Shown: positions 19,101-26,338 of the stretch, piece after piece | How the letters are laid out: the number at the start of each line of letters is the position of its first letter | How positions within the stretch are numbered: position 1 is the stretch's first letter | Source of the DNA: Bacteroidota bacterium | GTDB lineage: Bacteria; Bacteroidota; Bacteroidia; UKL13-3 | Direction of reading: 5' to 3' | Length of the DNA stretch: 33,614 bases | Assembly (NCBI GenBank): GCA_947507965.1 | Contig: CANNQU010000036.1 | Span: 1 to 33,614 of the forward strand | Translations under genes and position numbers: made by a program | Notes under the pieces: model-generated | What the model saw: the letters and a program-made list of their open reading frames with translations, nothing else | The model's database searches: none | Told to the model about the DNA's origin: nothing

Positions 19101-19870
19101 ATTATTCGTTGAGTACGCAAGCCACATTAATCGTAGAGCCTATGCATGGCATAGTAACATGGCTCTACAACGGCAAGTATTCTTATACCGCAAATGCCGG
19201 ATATTCGGGCCCCGACTATTTCGTCTATGAAGTATGCGACTCGTTAAGTTTATGTGCTCGTGCTACGGTGTATTTACTTATTTCGGATAGTCTGCAACAA
19301 CTTCCCGTTGGCTTGCTTAACTTCAATGCGGTACGGAGAAATAAGGACGGATATATTCATTGGTCAACCTCCTCAGAAATAAATGCTGATCGCTTTGATG
19401 TTTATAGATCCTTAGACGGAATTAGTTTCTCGTATATCGACAGTAAAAAAGCAGTTGGCAACAGCATGATTTTAAATAGGTATCATATCATCGATAAGGA
19501 GATCACTGAATGGAACAAACGATATATCTACTATCGACTAATGATGATTGACTTTGATGGTCATTTTGAGTGGAGTTCAATCGCTGTTTTAGAGGTAGCA
19601 CTTGACGCTCAAAGGGCTAATGAAATAGTGCTATTTCCAAATCCGACCACCGGCGTAGTATATGTAGATTTCGGTGGAACAACAATCGTAGGAAAAAGGT
19701 TTCAAATAAGTGATATCTTTGGCAATATTGTTCAGGATTATATGATGACTATTTCCTCAGGGCAAAACAAAGTTGAATTTAATACGAGCCGATTTGCCAC
19801 AGGGATGTATTTTGTCAATGTTTTTAATGATGACGGAACATTAACCTCATTAAAATTTGTAAAATATTAA
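13148..19870 (+). CDS. Giant secreted T9SS protein with tandem cadherin-like repeats
   Basis: This 2240-residue protein has a signal peptide (about 1-21). An N-terminal region (about 30-370) resembles a class-I glutamine-amidotransferase-like fold, with AGCHA (C206) in a nucleophile-elbow-like setting, FVLPHAD (H180) and QGGHN (H342). A PKD/Ig-like unit follows (about 372-460). Some 12 tandem-95/cadherin-like repeats (about 465-2075) carry the L-NDxD...G...YTP..G..G.D.F.Y.VCD pattern. Two beta-sandwich inserts beginning GCLANEYE and GCTNTEI interrupt the early repeats. A short Fn3-like unit (about 2080-2150) and a type A T9SS sorting domain (2160-2240, FPNPTTG...GMYFV) close it. It is thus predicted to cross the outer membrane by type IX secretion and sit on or leave the surface, as an adhesin-like or enzymatic giant. 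No T9SS component genes lie in the window. Confidence 0.9.
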   Translation: MKTLFFTFAFFFALISFQASSQTSETLATGSFIINMGVVPQTVGNGMKPYGLVYELLKTYRVEVKWVIAAGKVRDGIDFTYMGTQYKGGTFIIPKGFISAAVATRIAYWQTQGVVGTYTLAPINVTITNTLRSVPLWTIDPQYGTVAVGFFTSAGIPSSAYNWITPSLLNGCNDIFVLPHADATWAVHGNLYNWNRSNKGAIWAGCHAVSVIEAMYNPAIPSQKCNFLSTTGLVNFANHAQGSIPFNDLFNQASYNGAPITATADDPVFQRMGSEDAAHLSGSETIYIPLAGGAWRNTTKIGCYDATQSNVTAFPNGPASVTLYGRAFGIDTAGLVMYQGGHNIGGTGAANVAAMRQFFNFSFLAMLDKTPTYTSSSVPTTMGPGAAIPVSVSFVSPLGNTLTYQWSSSCGGHFANANAASTTFTPDTVALPTDCQITCLVSDPCGRVSYSSTATIFVPSPVRPVALDDTLTVALCSPVGTKNLLANDYDLNNDALTAITIITPPSKGNVSIVSGGLISYTAFAGQAGKDSFYYKVCDPTALCDTGKVLVNIGLPSAKGCLANEYESFLSSGNAVAVVDSTSVLRGWRAIGAPVAITKDSVNSAAINATGDILTLDLGASSNLTVGDSIILRMAVSNKRYNALMKIEFNETNSFPSTYFKAINVVNTASSFVYRDYGFIVPSGVTVRYLKIHLTSYTTSSSTTTAFNVYTDAVRYRKYGCVNAKPNANRDVITGSKNATLIFNEKTNDSDPQSLALSYSISRNPLFGTANILSDGTLKYVPNGGYVGNDTIIYNACNTLCICDTGIVVIIVTATGCTNTEIQSHPAGNALSQATSGTVTNASNSIGIPNASNGSATGTALMGSGSTLTLTLTDTVTSGESIRIRWAPNAAAIATITVQGSANNSTWTTYSISPASTSSSQFTFLESTFSPTANTKYVKLTQTAGSPDIDAISYDEKCAAIPNRNPFVYNDTSYTNTNVAISKNVATNDIDLDAGQSLSVSLLASPNAPKHGTQLLVGNTITFTPTTGFYGWDTLRYKVCDNGSPTLCDTGSYFIYVAPAPPLGFRDLLTLLSEGVSGLLPLTNDTKTVTGLVYSVAELLDYWPASNGTVSMVNDSIYYTPFPGFTGVDSFAYLIYDDQLIPLADTAFIVVTVTNQAPDAVRDLATANQCQPATYYPLTNDLNAEGSLNIFISSVISPTPQAGTVTTDGSAVFYMPASTFVGSDSIKYYIKDLETPQKIDSAYIYIAVSALPNNKPEAISDTISLSINSTMYWDLTSNDVEPDNQSLVVSLSSGILMPHKGVRSLLGNGILQYTAYLSVLGIDSFDYIITDIPLNAGGGCPVVASKGDTARVYVNINTINITIANNDNNSTLRNTMVSGNVLSNDQDPEGDGIVFSGFLDSLIGVYKPSGILSVSGNDLNGNYVADAGTLTISANGSYLFIPAASFTGIVNIAYQKCDNNVFVACEVAYLHINVIASNTGLSNSVNPHDDQFLGYQNKSVSGNMLLNDYDAQNNSIIFQGIYDSITSTFESNGSWSVSGYDYNETFIANAGVMSVYPSGNFVFVPDSSFVGGINLSYRVCDNATPSACANAMFRIDINPDVNGTTNDRPFATDDHGYTMTNMPLYGTTVLANDTDINGNTLVLNTSPVSAPSHGTLVLNGDGTYKYTPSTGYFGPDEFIYQVCDDGSPSLCCEATVLLDVFAYNSVVARNDNNNTFRDITVTGRVLSNDFDAEGDPIKFSGFIDYLTSTPLISASTIGGYNLSGTWVSNAGSLSWNAQTGNYSFTPASGFVGVAKVAYILCDSAAFSTCATANLSIHIILPFAPATLNSVLPNNDTYVTILNTEVHGNVLTNDKDGEADSVKFKGFYNPISNILSRTGTYAVLQGVDQFGRAVANAGSFSFDQNGSFGFTPVADFLGTVTISYQVCDTIETPQACENASITIAVNPIANSSANKPPVPGDDLILINPNFPSVDSVLLNDMDLNGPYYSLSTQATLIVEPMHGIVTWLYNGKYSYTANAGYSGPDYFVYEVCDSLSLCARATVYLLISDSLQQLPVGLLNFNAVRRNKDGYIHWSTSSEINADRFDVYRSLDGISFSYIDSKKAVGNSMILNRYHIIDKEITEWNKRYIYYRLMMIDFDGHFEWSSIAVLEVALDAQRANEIVLFPNPTTGVVYVDFGGTTIVGKRFQISDIFGNIVQDYMMTISSGQNKVEFNTSRFATGMYFVNVFNDDGTLTSLKFVKY

Positions 19871-19907
19871 GTATTGCATCTCTCTAACAATAGTCAAGGA
19901 ATTAGAC

Positions 19908-20927
19908 TTATGGCTTTTTTTGTATGATGCTCACCTTGCCTTTACCTGCTGCCATAATCAGCTTGCCTTTTCTCGCTTTTCGTATCACATGAAATAATTT
20001 CTCGTCGGATAAGGATGTCCAATTTTTTCCACCGTCAGAAGAAATATCGGTGCCGAACGGGCCGGTTGCAAGTATTGTTTTTGTATTCACGTATTCAACA
20101 CACTCACGATATCCCCCCGTGGGCACATCAGGCCTTAGCCACTGTTGGCCGCCATCGGTGGAATAGAAAACATGATTTATTTTTGAGGTGTCTTTTAAAA
20201 AGTCGCCACCAACAATAATTAGGTGATTTGGTTTTTTATAAGCCACCGAAAATGTTCCGGTGCTATTTCTTCCTTGCATCATGGGAGTCGAAAATGTATC
20301 CCAGGCGGTGCCTTGGTTGTTGGAAATAAATAATCGCGATTGGCTTCCTCCAGTTGCGAGTATAATTTTTTGTTGCTCCACACAGCGAATTCCGGTGCCA
20401 CTGGCAGCAAAGGAGGCTTCATTTTTTATCATCACCGGTCTGCTCGAATCGGGGAGCTCTTGCCAATGGAGTCCACCATCGTTCGTGCGCAACAGCAGCA
20501 TTTTCCCTTCAATGGCATCGCCGTAGATGATGCCGTCATGCGCATTCCAAAAATCCATTCCGTCAAAAAAAGCGGCACTATCGTAATTCCGATAAACCAT
20601 ATCCCAATTCAACCCACCATCCTGCGTTATTAAGATATGAGCTGGAGAGCCGCTATTGGCTATTATGGCTTTTCGTTCGTTAAAAGCATAAAGCATTCTG
20701 AAATCAGCCTTCTCAAATCCTTTAACTTGGGTCATGGTCCAGTTTTTTCCACCATTGGAGCTTTGTCCTGTCCAGCCGTTGCTGCCGCTCACCCATACCA
20801 CCTTATTATTAACTACAGAGAGGCCTCTGATATTGGTATTCGTTTTTAAGTCGATGCTGTTCCAGGAATAAGTTTGTGCGGGAAGCAGCTTCGACACCAT
20901 GAAAACAAGTATCGTGAATTTTCTCAT
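19908..20927 (-). CDS. Secreted BNR/Asp-box beta-propeller protein
   Basis: This 339-residue protein starts with a short signal peptide (MRKFTILVFMVSKLLPAQT) and carries at least six Asp-box-type turns of the S-x-D-x-G-x-x-W kind: SSNGGKNW, TQDGGLNW, TNDGGLHW, SNNQGTAW, STDGGQQW and SSDGGKNW. This layout is a Ycf48/HCF136-like or sialidase-like beta-propeller, common among exported Bacteroidota proteins annotated as oxidoreductase or photosystem-assembly-like. No sialidase arginine triad or redox motif is apparent, so no enzyme function is proposed. It lies 20 bp downstream of the TlpA-like gene on the same strand, so the two are probably co-transcribed. It converges on the giant T9SS gene. 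Confidence 0.8.
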   Translation of the reverse strand: MRKFTILVFMVSKLLPAQTYSWNSIDLKTNTNIRGLSVVNNKVVWVSGSNGWTGQSSNGGKNWTMTQVKGFEKADFRMLYAFNERKAIIANSGSPAHILITQDGGLNWDMVYRNYDSAAFFDGMDFWNAHDGIIYGDAIEGKMLLLRTNDGGLHWQELPDSSRPVMIKNEASFAASGTGIRCVEQQKIILATGGSQSRLFISNNQGTAWDTFSTPMMQGRNSTGTFSVAYKKPNHLIIVGGDFLKDTSKINHVFYSTDGGQQWLRPDVPTGGYRECVEYVNTKTILATGPFGTDISSDGGKNWTSLSDEKLFHVIRKARKGKLIMAAGKGKVSIIQKKP

Positions 20928-20947
20928 GCTTTATTATCGTGGTAAAA

Positions 20948-22429
20948 TTAGTTGAGAAGCTTTAGCATCTCATTATAAATTAAATCACCGGAACTAGGGC
21001 GAGGGGCGTCTCTGTTACTTATTTTCCCGTTTTTATCGATCAGCATATAATGCGGTATGCTGCCAATACCGAAATATTTTACGATGGGCGAGCTCCAGTC
21101 GCCAGGCGAAATAAGTAACAAGCCCTCCATGCCGATGCTCTCTGCGGACTTCTTCCACGCCCCTTCATTGCCATCAACAGAAATATACAGGAATACGATA
21201 TTCTTGAGTTGTTTCTCTGTGAAACGGTTATGGAGTAGTTTAGAGTATGGAAACTCTTGGCGACAAGGGCCGCACCAGCTGGCCCAAAAATCGACGAATA
21301 CCACCTTGTCTTTAATATCTTGAGGGTTAAACGCTTTGCCTTTAATGTCTTTTAAAGTAATACCCTCAAACGGGTTTTTGGTGACGCTCTCATTGGTAGC
21401 ATGCTCTTCATTTTTCTTTTTATCTTTTTTTGCAGCTATTTCTTTTGTATTGATACGTGCGTCACATTTTAATTTTAGCAGTTGGGTGTAGGTGCCTCCG
21501 TGTTCTAATTCATTAAGCTCACCATAAATGGTTTTAACGGTGTAGGGGGCTACTTTATCGCCGTCGGTGTTTAAGAAATTAGCGATATACCATGCTAATG
21601 TTTTAGGGGTAAGATTTGATTTTGCATAGAGCACTTTACGCTGCATGCTGGTGTTATAATCGGTGAACTTATTGAAGCCATTGGCTTTCGAGGTGAAATA
21701 GGTGATAAAGCCGATAATGAAATCTCGGTAAGTGGCACAGCTTAATGCATCGTCGGTAATTAATTTCGAATGAATACCGTCAAGCATCACTTCCGGCAAG
21801 GCATTAACGGTAAGAATGGCAGTGGATTGGTTGGCGATGGTGATGGGGTAAGAAAGCAGCGATCCAAAATAATGATATCGTATGGATTGTTCGAGGTACG
21901 TGTTAAATGCATTACTTAATTTAGATTTATCTTGTTGGTTGAAGAAGGCGAGCTGTTTTTTTCGTTGTTCAAATAATTTCATTTCAAAAACATCCACGGA
22001 GCTATTAAGCATAAGCTGTTTTAATTTATCTTTATCGAAGTCGTTCTCAAACTCTTTGAAGAAGAGGTTTAGCAATTTATTTTGATCTGCTCCTTGGCCG
22101 GCATATGTTACGGTGCCATTTAATGAATCAAGGGTGAGTGTCAGCTCTAAAGCGTCGTTAGGTTGTAAAAAAAGCGTCATCGAATGCTGGTTATAACTCA
22201 ATTTGGCCATTGCCGGGGTATTGAGTGAAACGCGAAAGTTACATTCGCCTCCATTGATTTTTGTTTTACTAATTTGGTTGTATTCGTCGATGAAACGATC
22301 TTCTATTTTCAGTGCGCAAGAATCGCTCGTAGCGGTTGAGAATTTCAATTTAAGGGTTGCGAAAGATTGCCCAAAGCTTAGAGAAGGAAGAACCAATAGA
22401 AGCAATAAATATTTTTTCAAGTTGGACAT
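20948..22429 (-). CDS. TlpA-like periplasmic thiol-disulfide oxidoreductase
   Basis: This 493-residue exported protein has a signal peptide (about 1-20, LLLLLVLPSLSFGQ). A beta-rich N-terminal domain with a helical linker (about 25-345) is of a kind often found ahead of TlpA domains in Bacteroidota. A C-terminal thioredoxin fold (about 350-493) carries the active site WCGPC (C386/C389) after FVDFWAS, with the cis-proline in GSIPHYMLID (P459). It probably reduces disulfides of exported proteins. A lysine-rich stretch (AAKKDKKKNEE) links the halves. Its partner reductase is not visible. It lies immediately left of the cassette-like region. Confidence 0.85.
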   Translation of the reverse strand: MSNLKKYLLLLLVLPSLSFGQSFATLKLKFSTATSDSCALKIEDRFIDEYNQISKTKINGGECNFRVSLNTPAMAKLSYNQHSMTLFLQPNDALELTLTLDSLNGTVTYAGQGADQNKLLNLFFKEFENDFDKDKLKQLMLNSSVDVFEMKLFEQRKKQLAFFNQQDKSKLSNAFNTYLEQSIRYHYFGSLLSYPITIANQSTAILTVNALPEVMLDGIHSKLITDDALSCATYRDFIIGFITYFTSKANGFNKFTDYNTSMQRKVLYAKSNLTPKTLAWYIANFLNTDGDKVAPYTVKTIYGELNELEHGGTYTQLLKLKCDARINTKEIAAKKDKKKNEEHATNESVTKNPFEGITLKDIKGKAFNPQDIKDKVVFVDFWASWCGPCRQEFPYSKLLHNRFTEKQLKNIVFLYISVDGNEGAWKKSAESIGMEGLLLISPGDWSSPIVKYFGIGSIPHYMLIDKNGKISNRDAPRPSSGDLIYNEMLKLLN

Positions 22430-22576
22430 AGACCGGTATTATTTTTAATTTTAGAATGGGAAGTTAAGGAATTTTAGGCAACCAGAATATAATGTGGAGC
22501 GTATCGTAATTTCACCTTTTCATCACATTTTATAAAGAGCCCATTCGACGATTTTTTGGATCTAAGAAAATAAGAA

Positions 22577-22672
22577 TACATTTGTAGATAAACCCTTATG
22601 ACTATCAGGGTTACCCACCCAATAATGGGTGAGTATATCTGATTTTGTCATGGGTATAAACAAGTTATGCGT
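22577..22672 (+). other. Left boundary hairpin of the cassette array (possible degenerate att site)
   Basis: A long imperfect palindrome is centred on ATAA at 22622-22625. The inner arms TACCCACCCA and TGGGTGAGTA differ at one position. Next come ATCAG/CTGAT and ATGAC/GTCAT pairs, then ACCC/GGGT and TTGT/ACAA further out. It ends in the core-site-like GTTATGCGT (22664-22672) that starts cassette 1. It differs in architecture from the two attC-like sites further right and has no clear left AAC core, so it may be a degenerate attC, an attI-like or secondary insertion site, or an unrelated structure next to the junction. Confidence 0.45.
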
Positions 22673-22695
22673 CATGCTTGGGCTACAGTGCAACC

Positions 22696-22725
22696 TTGAT
22701 ACTTAACAGTAAATAATTAATTTTG
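22696..22725 (+). promoter_or_regulatory. Promoter inside cassette 1
   Basis: TTG (22696-22698), 19 nt, then TAATTTTG (22718-22725), an exact match to the Bacteroidota promoter consensus, 70 bp upstream of the small membrane-protein ORF. Confidence 0.6.
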
Positions 22726-22795
22726 ACGAACTAAAAATAAAATAAGCGGGTAAGCCGAAAACCGATTAGAGCAGGCACAACTAAACTAAATAAAA

Positions 22796-23002
22796 ATGAA
22801 TTTTAAAAAAACAAGTATTTTAGGTATTATTTCTGCAACAATTGGAGTAACAATTTTTGTTTACGAATTAATCGTAGGTTGGGGCAATGAGAGCTATCAT
22901 CGTCATTCTTTAACGTCTCTAGCATTCTCTATCTTCGGTATCGTTTTAATAGCGTATTCCATGAACATGGAAAAGAGAGAAGATGAAAAGAAAAATGATT
23001 AG
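22796..23002 (+). CDS. Small two-helix membrane protein (cassette 1)
   Basis: This 68-residue protein has two hydrophobic segments, about residues 8-27 (ILGIISATIGVTIFVYELIV) and 41-56 (SLAFSIFGIVLIAYSM), joined by a polar loop with YHRHS, and a highly charged C-terminus (EKREDEKKND). It is probably an inner-membrane hairpin with both ends inside the cell. No family was recognised. Small membrane proteins of unknown role are frequent in integron cassettes. Its own promoter, the ATG in a plausible context and its central place in the cassette support it as a real gene despite its length. Confidence 0.6.
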   Translation: MNFKKTSILGIISATIGVTIFVYELIVGWGNESYHRHSLTSLAFSIFGIVLIAYSMNMEKREDEKKND

Positions 23003-23083
23003 GCCGAACAAATAGCATGAGCGTCTAATAAACTTTATTGCAAACATTAACTAATTGTGTCTTGAACGAGCATTAGCACGTAC

Positions 23084-23216
23084 GCATAACACGGGTTTGG
23101 CAAAAGTGGCGGTTCAGTACTCCGCAGACAGTTTAGTGATTAATTAAACATTGATTCTCCGCATCAACATTTGTGGTGAAAATCGCCACCTTCGCCAAGC
23201 CCCCAAACCGTTATAG
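23084..23216 (+). other. attC-like recombination site 1
   Basis: This 133-bp imperfect palindrome runs from the left core GCATAAC (23084-23090) to the right core GTTATAG (23210-23216). The stems are TTGGC/GCCAA (23097-23101 with 23194-23198) and GTGGCG/CGCCAC (23106-23111 with 23184-23189), separated by an AAAA/CTTC internal loop. Its spacer has TAATTAAACATT, close to TAATCAAACATT in site 2. Stem sequences differ between the two sites while pairing is kept, so the folded form appears conserved. Confidence 0.7.
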
Positions 23217-23563
23217 CCAATGGTAGGACGACCGTTCACAAGACGACAGACCGACCTAAAATTTAAACATTAAAACAAAGACAAACCATTTTGACAGGTG
23301 ACCAACATATCGAACATATTCAAACGGGACAGCGAGTAATCCGACACTCAAGCCGACCCAATGTTTTTTCTTTTTTTTCCACCGCACAAAATATTTTGAA
23401 ATTCTGCCACCGCACAATTGGCACATTTGCAAGCCGCACAAGCCGACACACAAACCCAAGCTTGCAAAAGAGCCAATTCTCCCACCCGCCACAGAACGAG
23501 AATGATCGTTTAAAGAATGAAAAATCGTATCTTGTCCGACAAAAAATTGTATTTAATTAAATA
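23217..23563. other. Leader region of the restriction operon
   Basis: This 347-bp stretch has no convincing gene; a short minus-strand frame here arises from the repeat and is discounted. It holds the left copy of the covarying hairpin repeat (23421-23473) and an AAAATATTTT motif upstream of it. I saw no good TTG/TAnnTTTG promoter for hsdR, so the promoter may be atypical or missed. Confidence 0.4.
23421..23473 (+). repeat. Covarying hairpin repeat, left copy
   Basis: A 53-bp element with perfect 9-bp arms TTTGCAAGC (23426-23434) and GCTTGCAAA (23460-23468). About 43 of 53 positions match the right copy at 30050-30101 in the same orientation. The arms change in step between copies (AGC/GCT here, ATT/AAT there), which implies selection for the stem. 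The loop keeps CACAAGCC and CACA. Confidence 0.7.
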
Positions 23564-26338
23564 ATGGCAAACCAAAACCCAGAGCAAATAGCAAGAGATA
23601 ACATTGACAAGCAGTTGACGGCTTGCGGCTGGGTTATTCAGAGCATCAAACAAGTTAATCTTAATGCTGGAATTGGTGTTGCTGTTAAGGAATATTTGAC
23701 TGATGTTGGTCCTGCGGACTATGTTTTATTTGTTGAAGGGAAGCCTTGCGGAGTTATTGAGGCTAAGCGTGAAGAAGAAGGACATCGAATGAATGTTCAC
23801 GAAGGACAAGGTGAAGAATATGCAAACGCCAAACTCAAACATCTTAAAAACGAACCTTTACCTTTTGTATATATCAGTACAGGCGAAGTAACAAGATTCA
23901 CGGACTTTACAGACCCGAAACCAAGAGCAAGAGAAGTATTCAGTTTTCACAGACCCGAAACATTAAAAGATTGGGTGAAGCGAGACAAATCACTTCGCAA
24001 AAGATTATTCGACTTGCCTTCATTGCAAACCGAAGGTTTACGTGATTGCCAAATCAACGCCATAACTAAATTAGAAACATCCTTTAAAGAAAACCGACCA
24101 AGAGCCTTGATACAAATGGCAACAGGTTCTGGAAAAACCTTTACAGCCATAACTGCAATTTATCGTTTGCTGAAATATGCAAAAGCAAAACGAGTTTTGT
24201 TTTTGGTTGACACCAAAAATTTAGGTGAACAAGCGGAACAGGAATTTATGTCATTCGTGCCGAATGATGACAACAGAAAATTCACTGAACTATACAGCGT
24301 TCAACGACTGAAATCAAGTTACATCGCAACGGACAGTCAAGTTTGCATCAGCACTATTCAACGATTGTATTCCATTTTAAAAGGAACTGAACTGGAAGAA
24401 AGTGCAGAAGAAGAAAATCCGAACGAAAGAAAATATCAAACAAAAGAAATTCCACCGATTGAATACGATGGAAAAATGCCAATTGAGTTTTTCGATTTCA
24501 TTGTAATTGATGAATGTCACCGAAGTATTTACAACCTTTGGAAACAAGTATTGGAATATTATGATGCTTTTGAAATTGGCTTAACCGCTACTCCCGACAA
24601 AAGAACCATTGGTTACTTCGACCAGAATTTAGTAAGTGAATATTCTCACGAAATGGCGGTTGCAGATGGTGTGAATGTAGGTTACGAAGTATTTATCATT
24701 GATACCAAAGTAACGCAACAAGGAGCAACACTTTGGAAAGGCGAATACATTGAACACCGTGAACGCCTGAGCAGAAAGAAACGAATGGAATTGCAGGATG
24801 AAGATGAAAACTATTCAAAACAGCAATTGGATAAAGATGTTGTAAATCCTAATCAGATAAGAACCATCATTCGAACATTCAAAGAACATTTGCCAAGTAT
24901 TTTTAAAGAACGTTACGATAAAAACGGAAATTTTGAAGTTCCTAAAACTTTAATCTTTGCTAAAACAGACAGCCACGCCAATGATATTATAGACATTGTA
25001 AGAGAAGAATTTGCCGAAGAAAATAAGTTCTGCAAAAAGATAACCTACAACAGCGAAGACCCCAAAAGCACTTTGGCTCAATTCCGTAACGATTATCATC
25101 CACGTATTGCCGTTACGGTTGATATGATTGCCACTGGCACAGATGTAAAACCCTTGGAATGTTTGCTTTTTATGAGAGATGTAAAAAGCATCAATTATTT
25201 TGAGCAAATGAAAGGCAGAGGCACGCGAACGATTGATTTAGATAGTTTGCGAAAAGTTACGCCAACAGCTAAGTTTACCAAAGACCATTTTGTAATTGTT
25301 GATGCAATTGGTGTAACCAAAAGTTTAAAGACAGACAGCCGACCGCTGGAAAAAAAGCCAGGAGTTCCGCTAAAAGATTTATTACAAGCAGTTGCAGTTG
25401 GAGCAAGAGAAGAAGAATTATTCACTTCATTAGCCAACAGACTTACCCGATTAGATAAACAAATTACAGAAAAGGAAAAAAAGCAATTTGCCGAAAAAGC
25501 CAACGGTAAAAGTGTTTCACAGGTTGTGAAAGAATTGTTGAATGCTTTTAATCCCGATGTACTGGAAGAAATTGAAAGCAAGGTAAGAACCGAAATGGCA
25601 GGTGCTGCACCTATTGAAATTGAAGCAGCAATAAAAGTAAAAACTGAAACATTACAGAACGAAGCAGCCAAAGTATTTACAGGAGAACTAAACGAATACA
25701 TTGAAAATGTTCGCAAGGCTCACGAACAAAAAATTGACTTGGCTAATCCTGATGAAGTAATTCACGTTGGTTGGGACAAAGACAATACCAACAAAGCGAA
25801 TGAATTAATCGCCAGTTTTTCAGAATGGATGCAAGAACACAAAGATGAATTAATGGCTTTGCAAATTTTTTACAACCAACCCTTTCGCAGACGGGAATTA
25901 ACATACACAATGATTAAAGAAGTGTTGGAGAAACTTCAAAATGACAAACCGACACTTGCGCCAATGAATGTATGGCGAGCATATGAAGCATTAGAACAAT
26001 GCAACGGCTCACCAAGAAATGAACTAACCGCAATAGTTTCTCTCATTCGTAAAATAAGCGGATTAGACAAAACGCTTACTGCTTATGATAAAATAGTTGA
26101 CAAAAATTTTCAAGATTGGGTGTTTAAAAAACAAGCTGGTGCAACAAAGTTTAATGAAGAACAAATGCAATGGCTTAGAATGATTAAAGATTATGTTGTC
26201 AATAGTTTTCATATTGACAAAGATGATTTTGACTTGAACCCATTTAATGCACAAGGCGGATTAGGTAAAATGTGGCAATTGTTTGGCAATAAGACCGAAG
26301 AAATTATTAATGAATTAAATGAAGCATTGGCAGCATAA
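23564..26338 (+). CDS. hsdR: Type I restriction enzyme, R subunit
   Basis: HsdR is the DNA-translocating and cleaving subunit. The protein is 924 residues. The N-terminal nuclease domain shows the PD-(D/E)xK pattern (D52 in PADY, then E66-x-K68 in GVIEAKR). The helicase motor follows: Walker A MATGSGKT (185-192), DECH (316-319), TATP (341-344) and GRGTRT (551-556, motif VI). The C-terminal third matches the EcoEI-type R-subunit C-terminal domain by its layout. It should need the HsdM/HsdS enzyme for site recognition and would cut distant unmodified DNA using ATP. It is the first gene of the operon; its stop overlaps the hsdS start by one base (TAATG). No frameshift was seen. Confidence 0.93.
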   Translation: MANQNPEQIARDNIDKQLTACGWVIQSIKQVNLNAGIGVAVKEYLTDVGPADYVLFVEGKPCGVIEAKREEEGHRMNVHEGQGEEYANAKLKHLKNEPLPFVYISTGEVTRFTDFTDPKPRAREVFSFHRPETLKDWVKRDKSLRKRLFDLPSLQTEGLRDCQINAITKLETSFKENRPRALIQMATGSGKTFTAITAIYRLLKYAKAKRVLFLVDTKNLGEQAEQEFMSFVPNDDNRKFTELYSVQRLKSSYIATDSQVCISTIQRLYSILKGTELEESAEEENPNERKYQTKEIPPIEYDGKMPIEFFDFIVIDECHRSIYNLWKQVLEYYDAFEIGLTATPDKRTIGYFDQNLVSEYSHEMAVADGVNVGYEVFIIDTKVTQQGATLWKGEYIEHRERLSRKKRMELQDEDENYSKQQLDKDVVNPNQIRTIIRTFKEHLPSIFKERYDKNGNFEVPKTLIFAKTDSHANDIIDIVREEFAEENKFCKKITYNSEDPKSTLAQFRNDYHPRIAVTVDMIATGTDVKPLECLLFMRDVKSINYFEQMKGRGTRTIDLDSLRKVTPTAKFTKDHFVIVDAIGVTKSLKTDSRPLEKKPGVPLKDLLQAVAVGAREEELFTSLANRLTRLDKQITEKEKKQFAEKANGKSVSQVVKELLNAFNPDVLEEIESKVRTEMAGAAPIEIEAAIKVKTETLQNEAAKVFTGELNEYIENVRKAHEQKIDLANPDEVIHVGWDKDNTNKANELIASFSEWMQEHKDELMALQIFYNQPFRRRELTYTMIKEVLEKLQNDKPTLAPMNVWRAYEALEQCNGSPRNELTAIVSLIRKISGLDKTLTAYDKIVDKNFQDWVFKKQAGATKFNEEQMQWLRMIKDYVVNSFHIDKDDFDLNPFNAQGGLGKMWQLFGNKTEEIINELNEALAA

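Larger units (their letters stand above)
22665..23210 (+). mobile_element. Integron-like gene cassette 1 (546 bp)
   Basis: It starts at the cut position within G|TTATGCGT and ends with an attC-like site whose left core ACGCATAAC (23082-23090) is the exact complement of that start, as expected when R' and R'' of one cassette derive from the same circularised site. The size, the single small gene and the position of the attC-like site at the gene's 3' end are typical of integron cassettes. It carries its own promoter. No integrase gene is in the window. Confidence 0.65.

Noticed and set aside
25195-25716. 173-residue minus-strand frame inside hsdR
   Set aside because: It lies wholly antisense to conserved hsdR codons, with low-complexity Ser/Phe content typical of a shadow frame.
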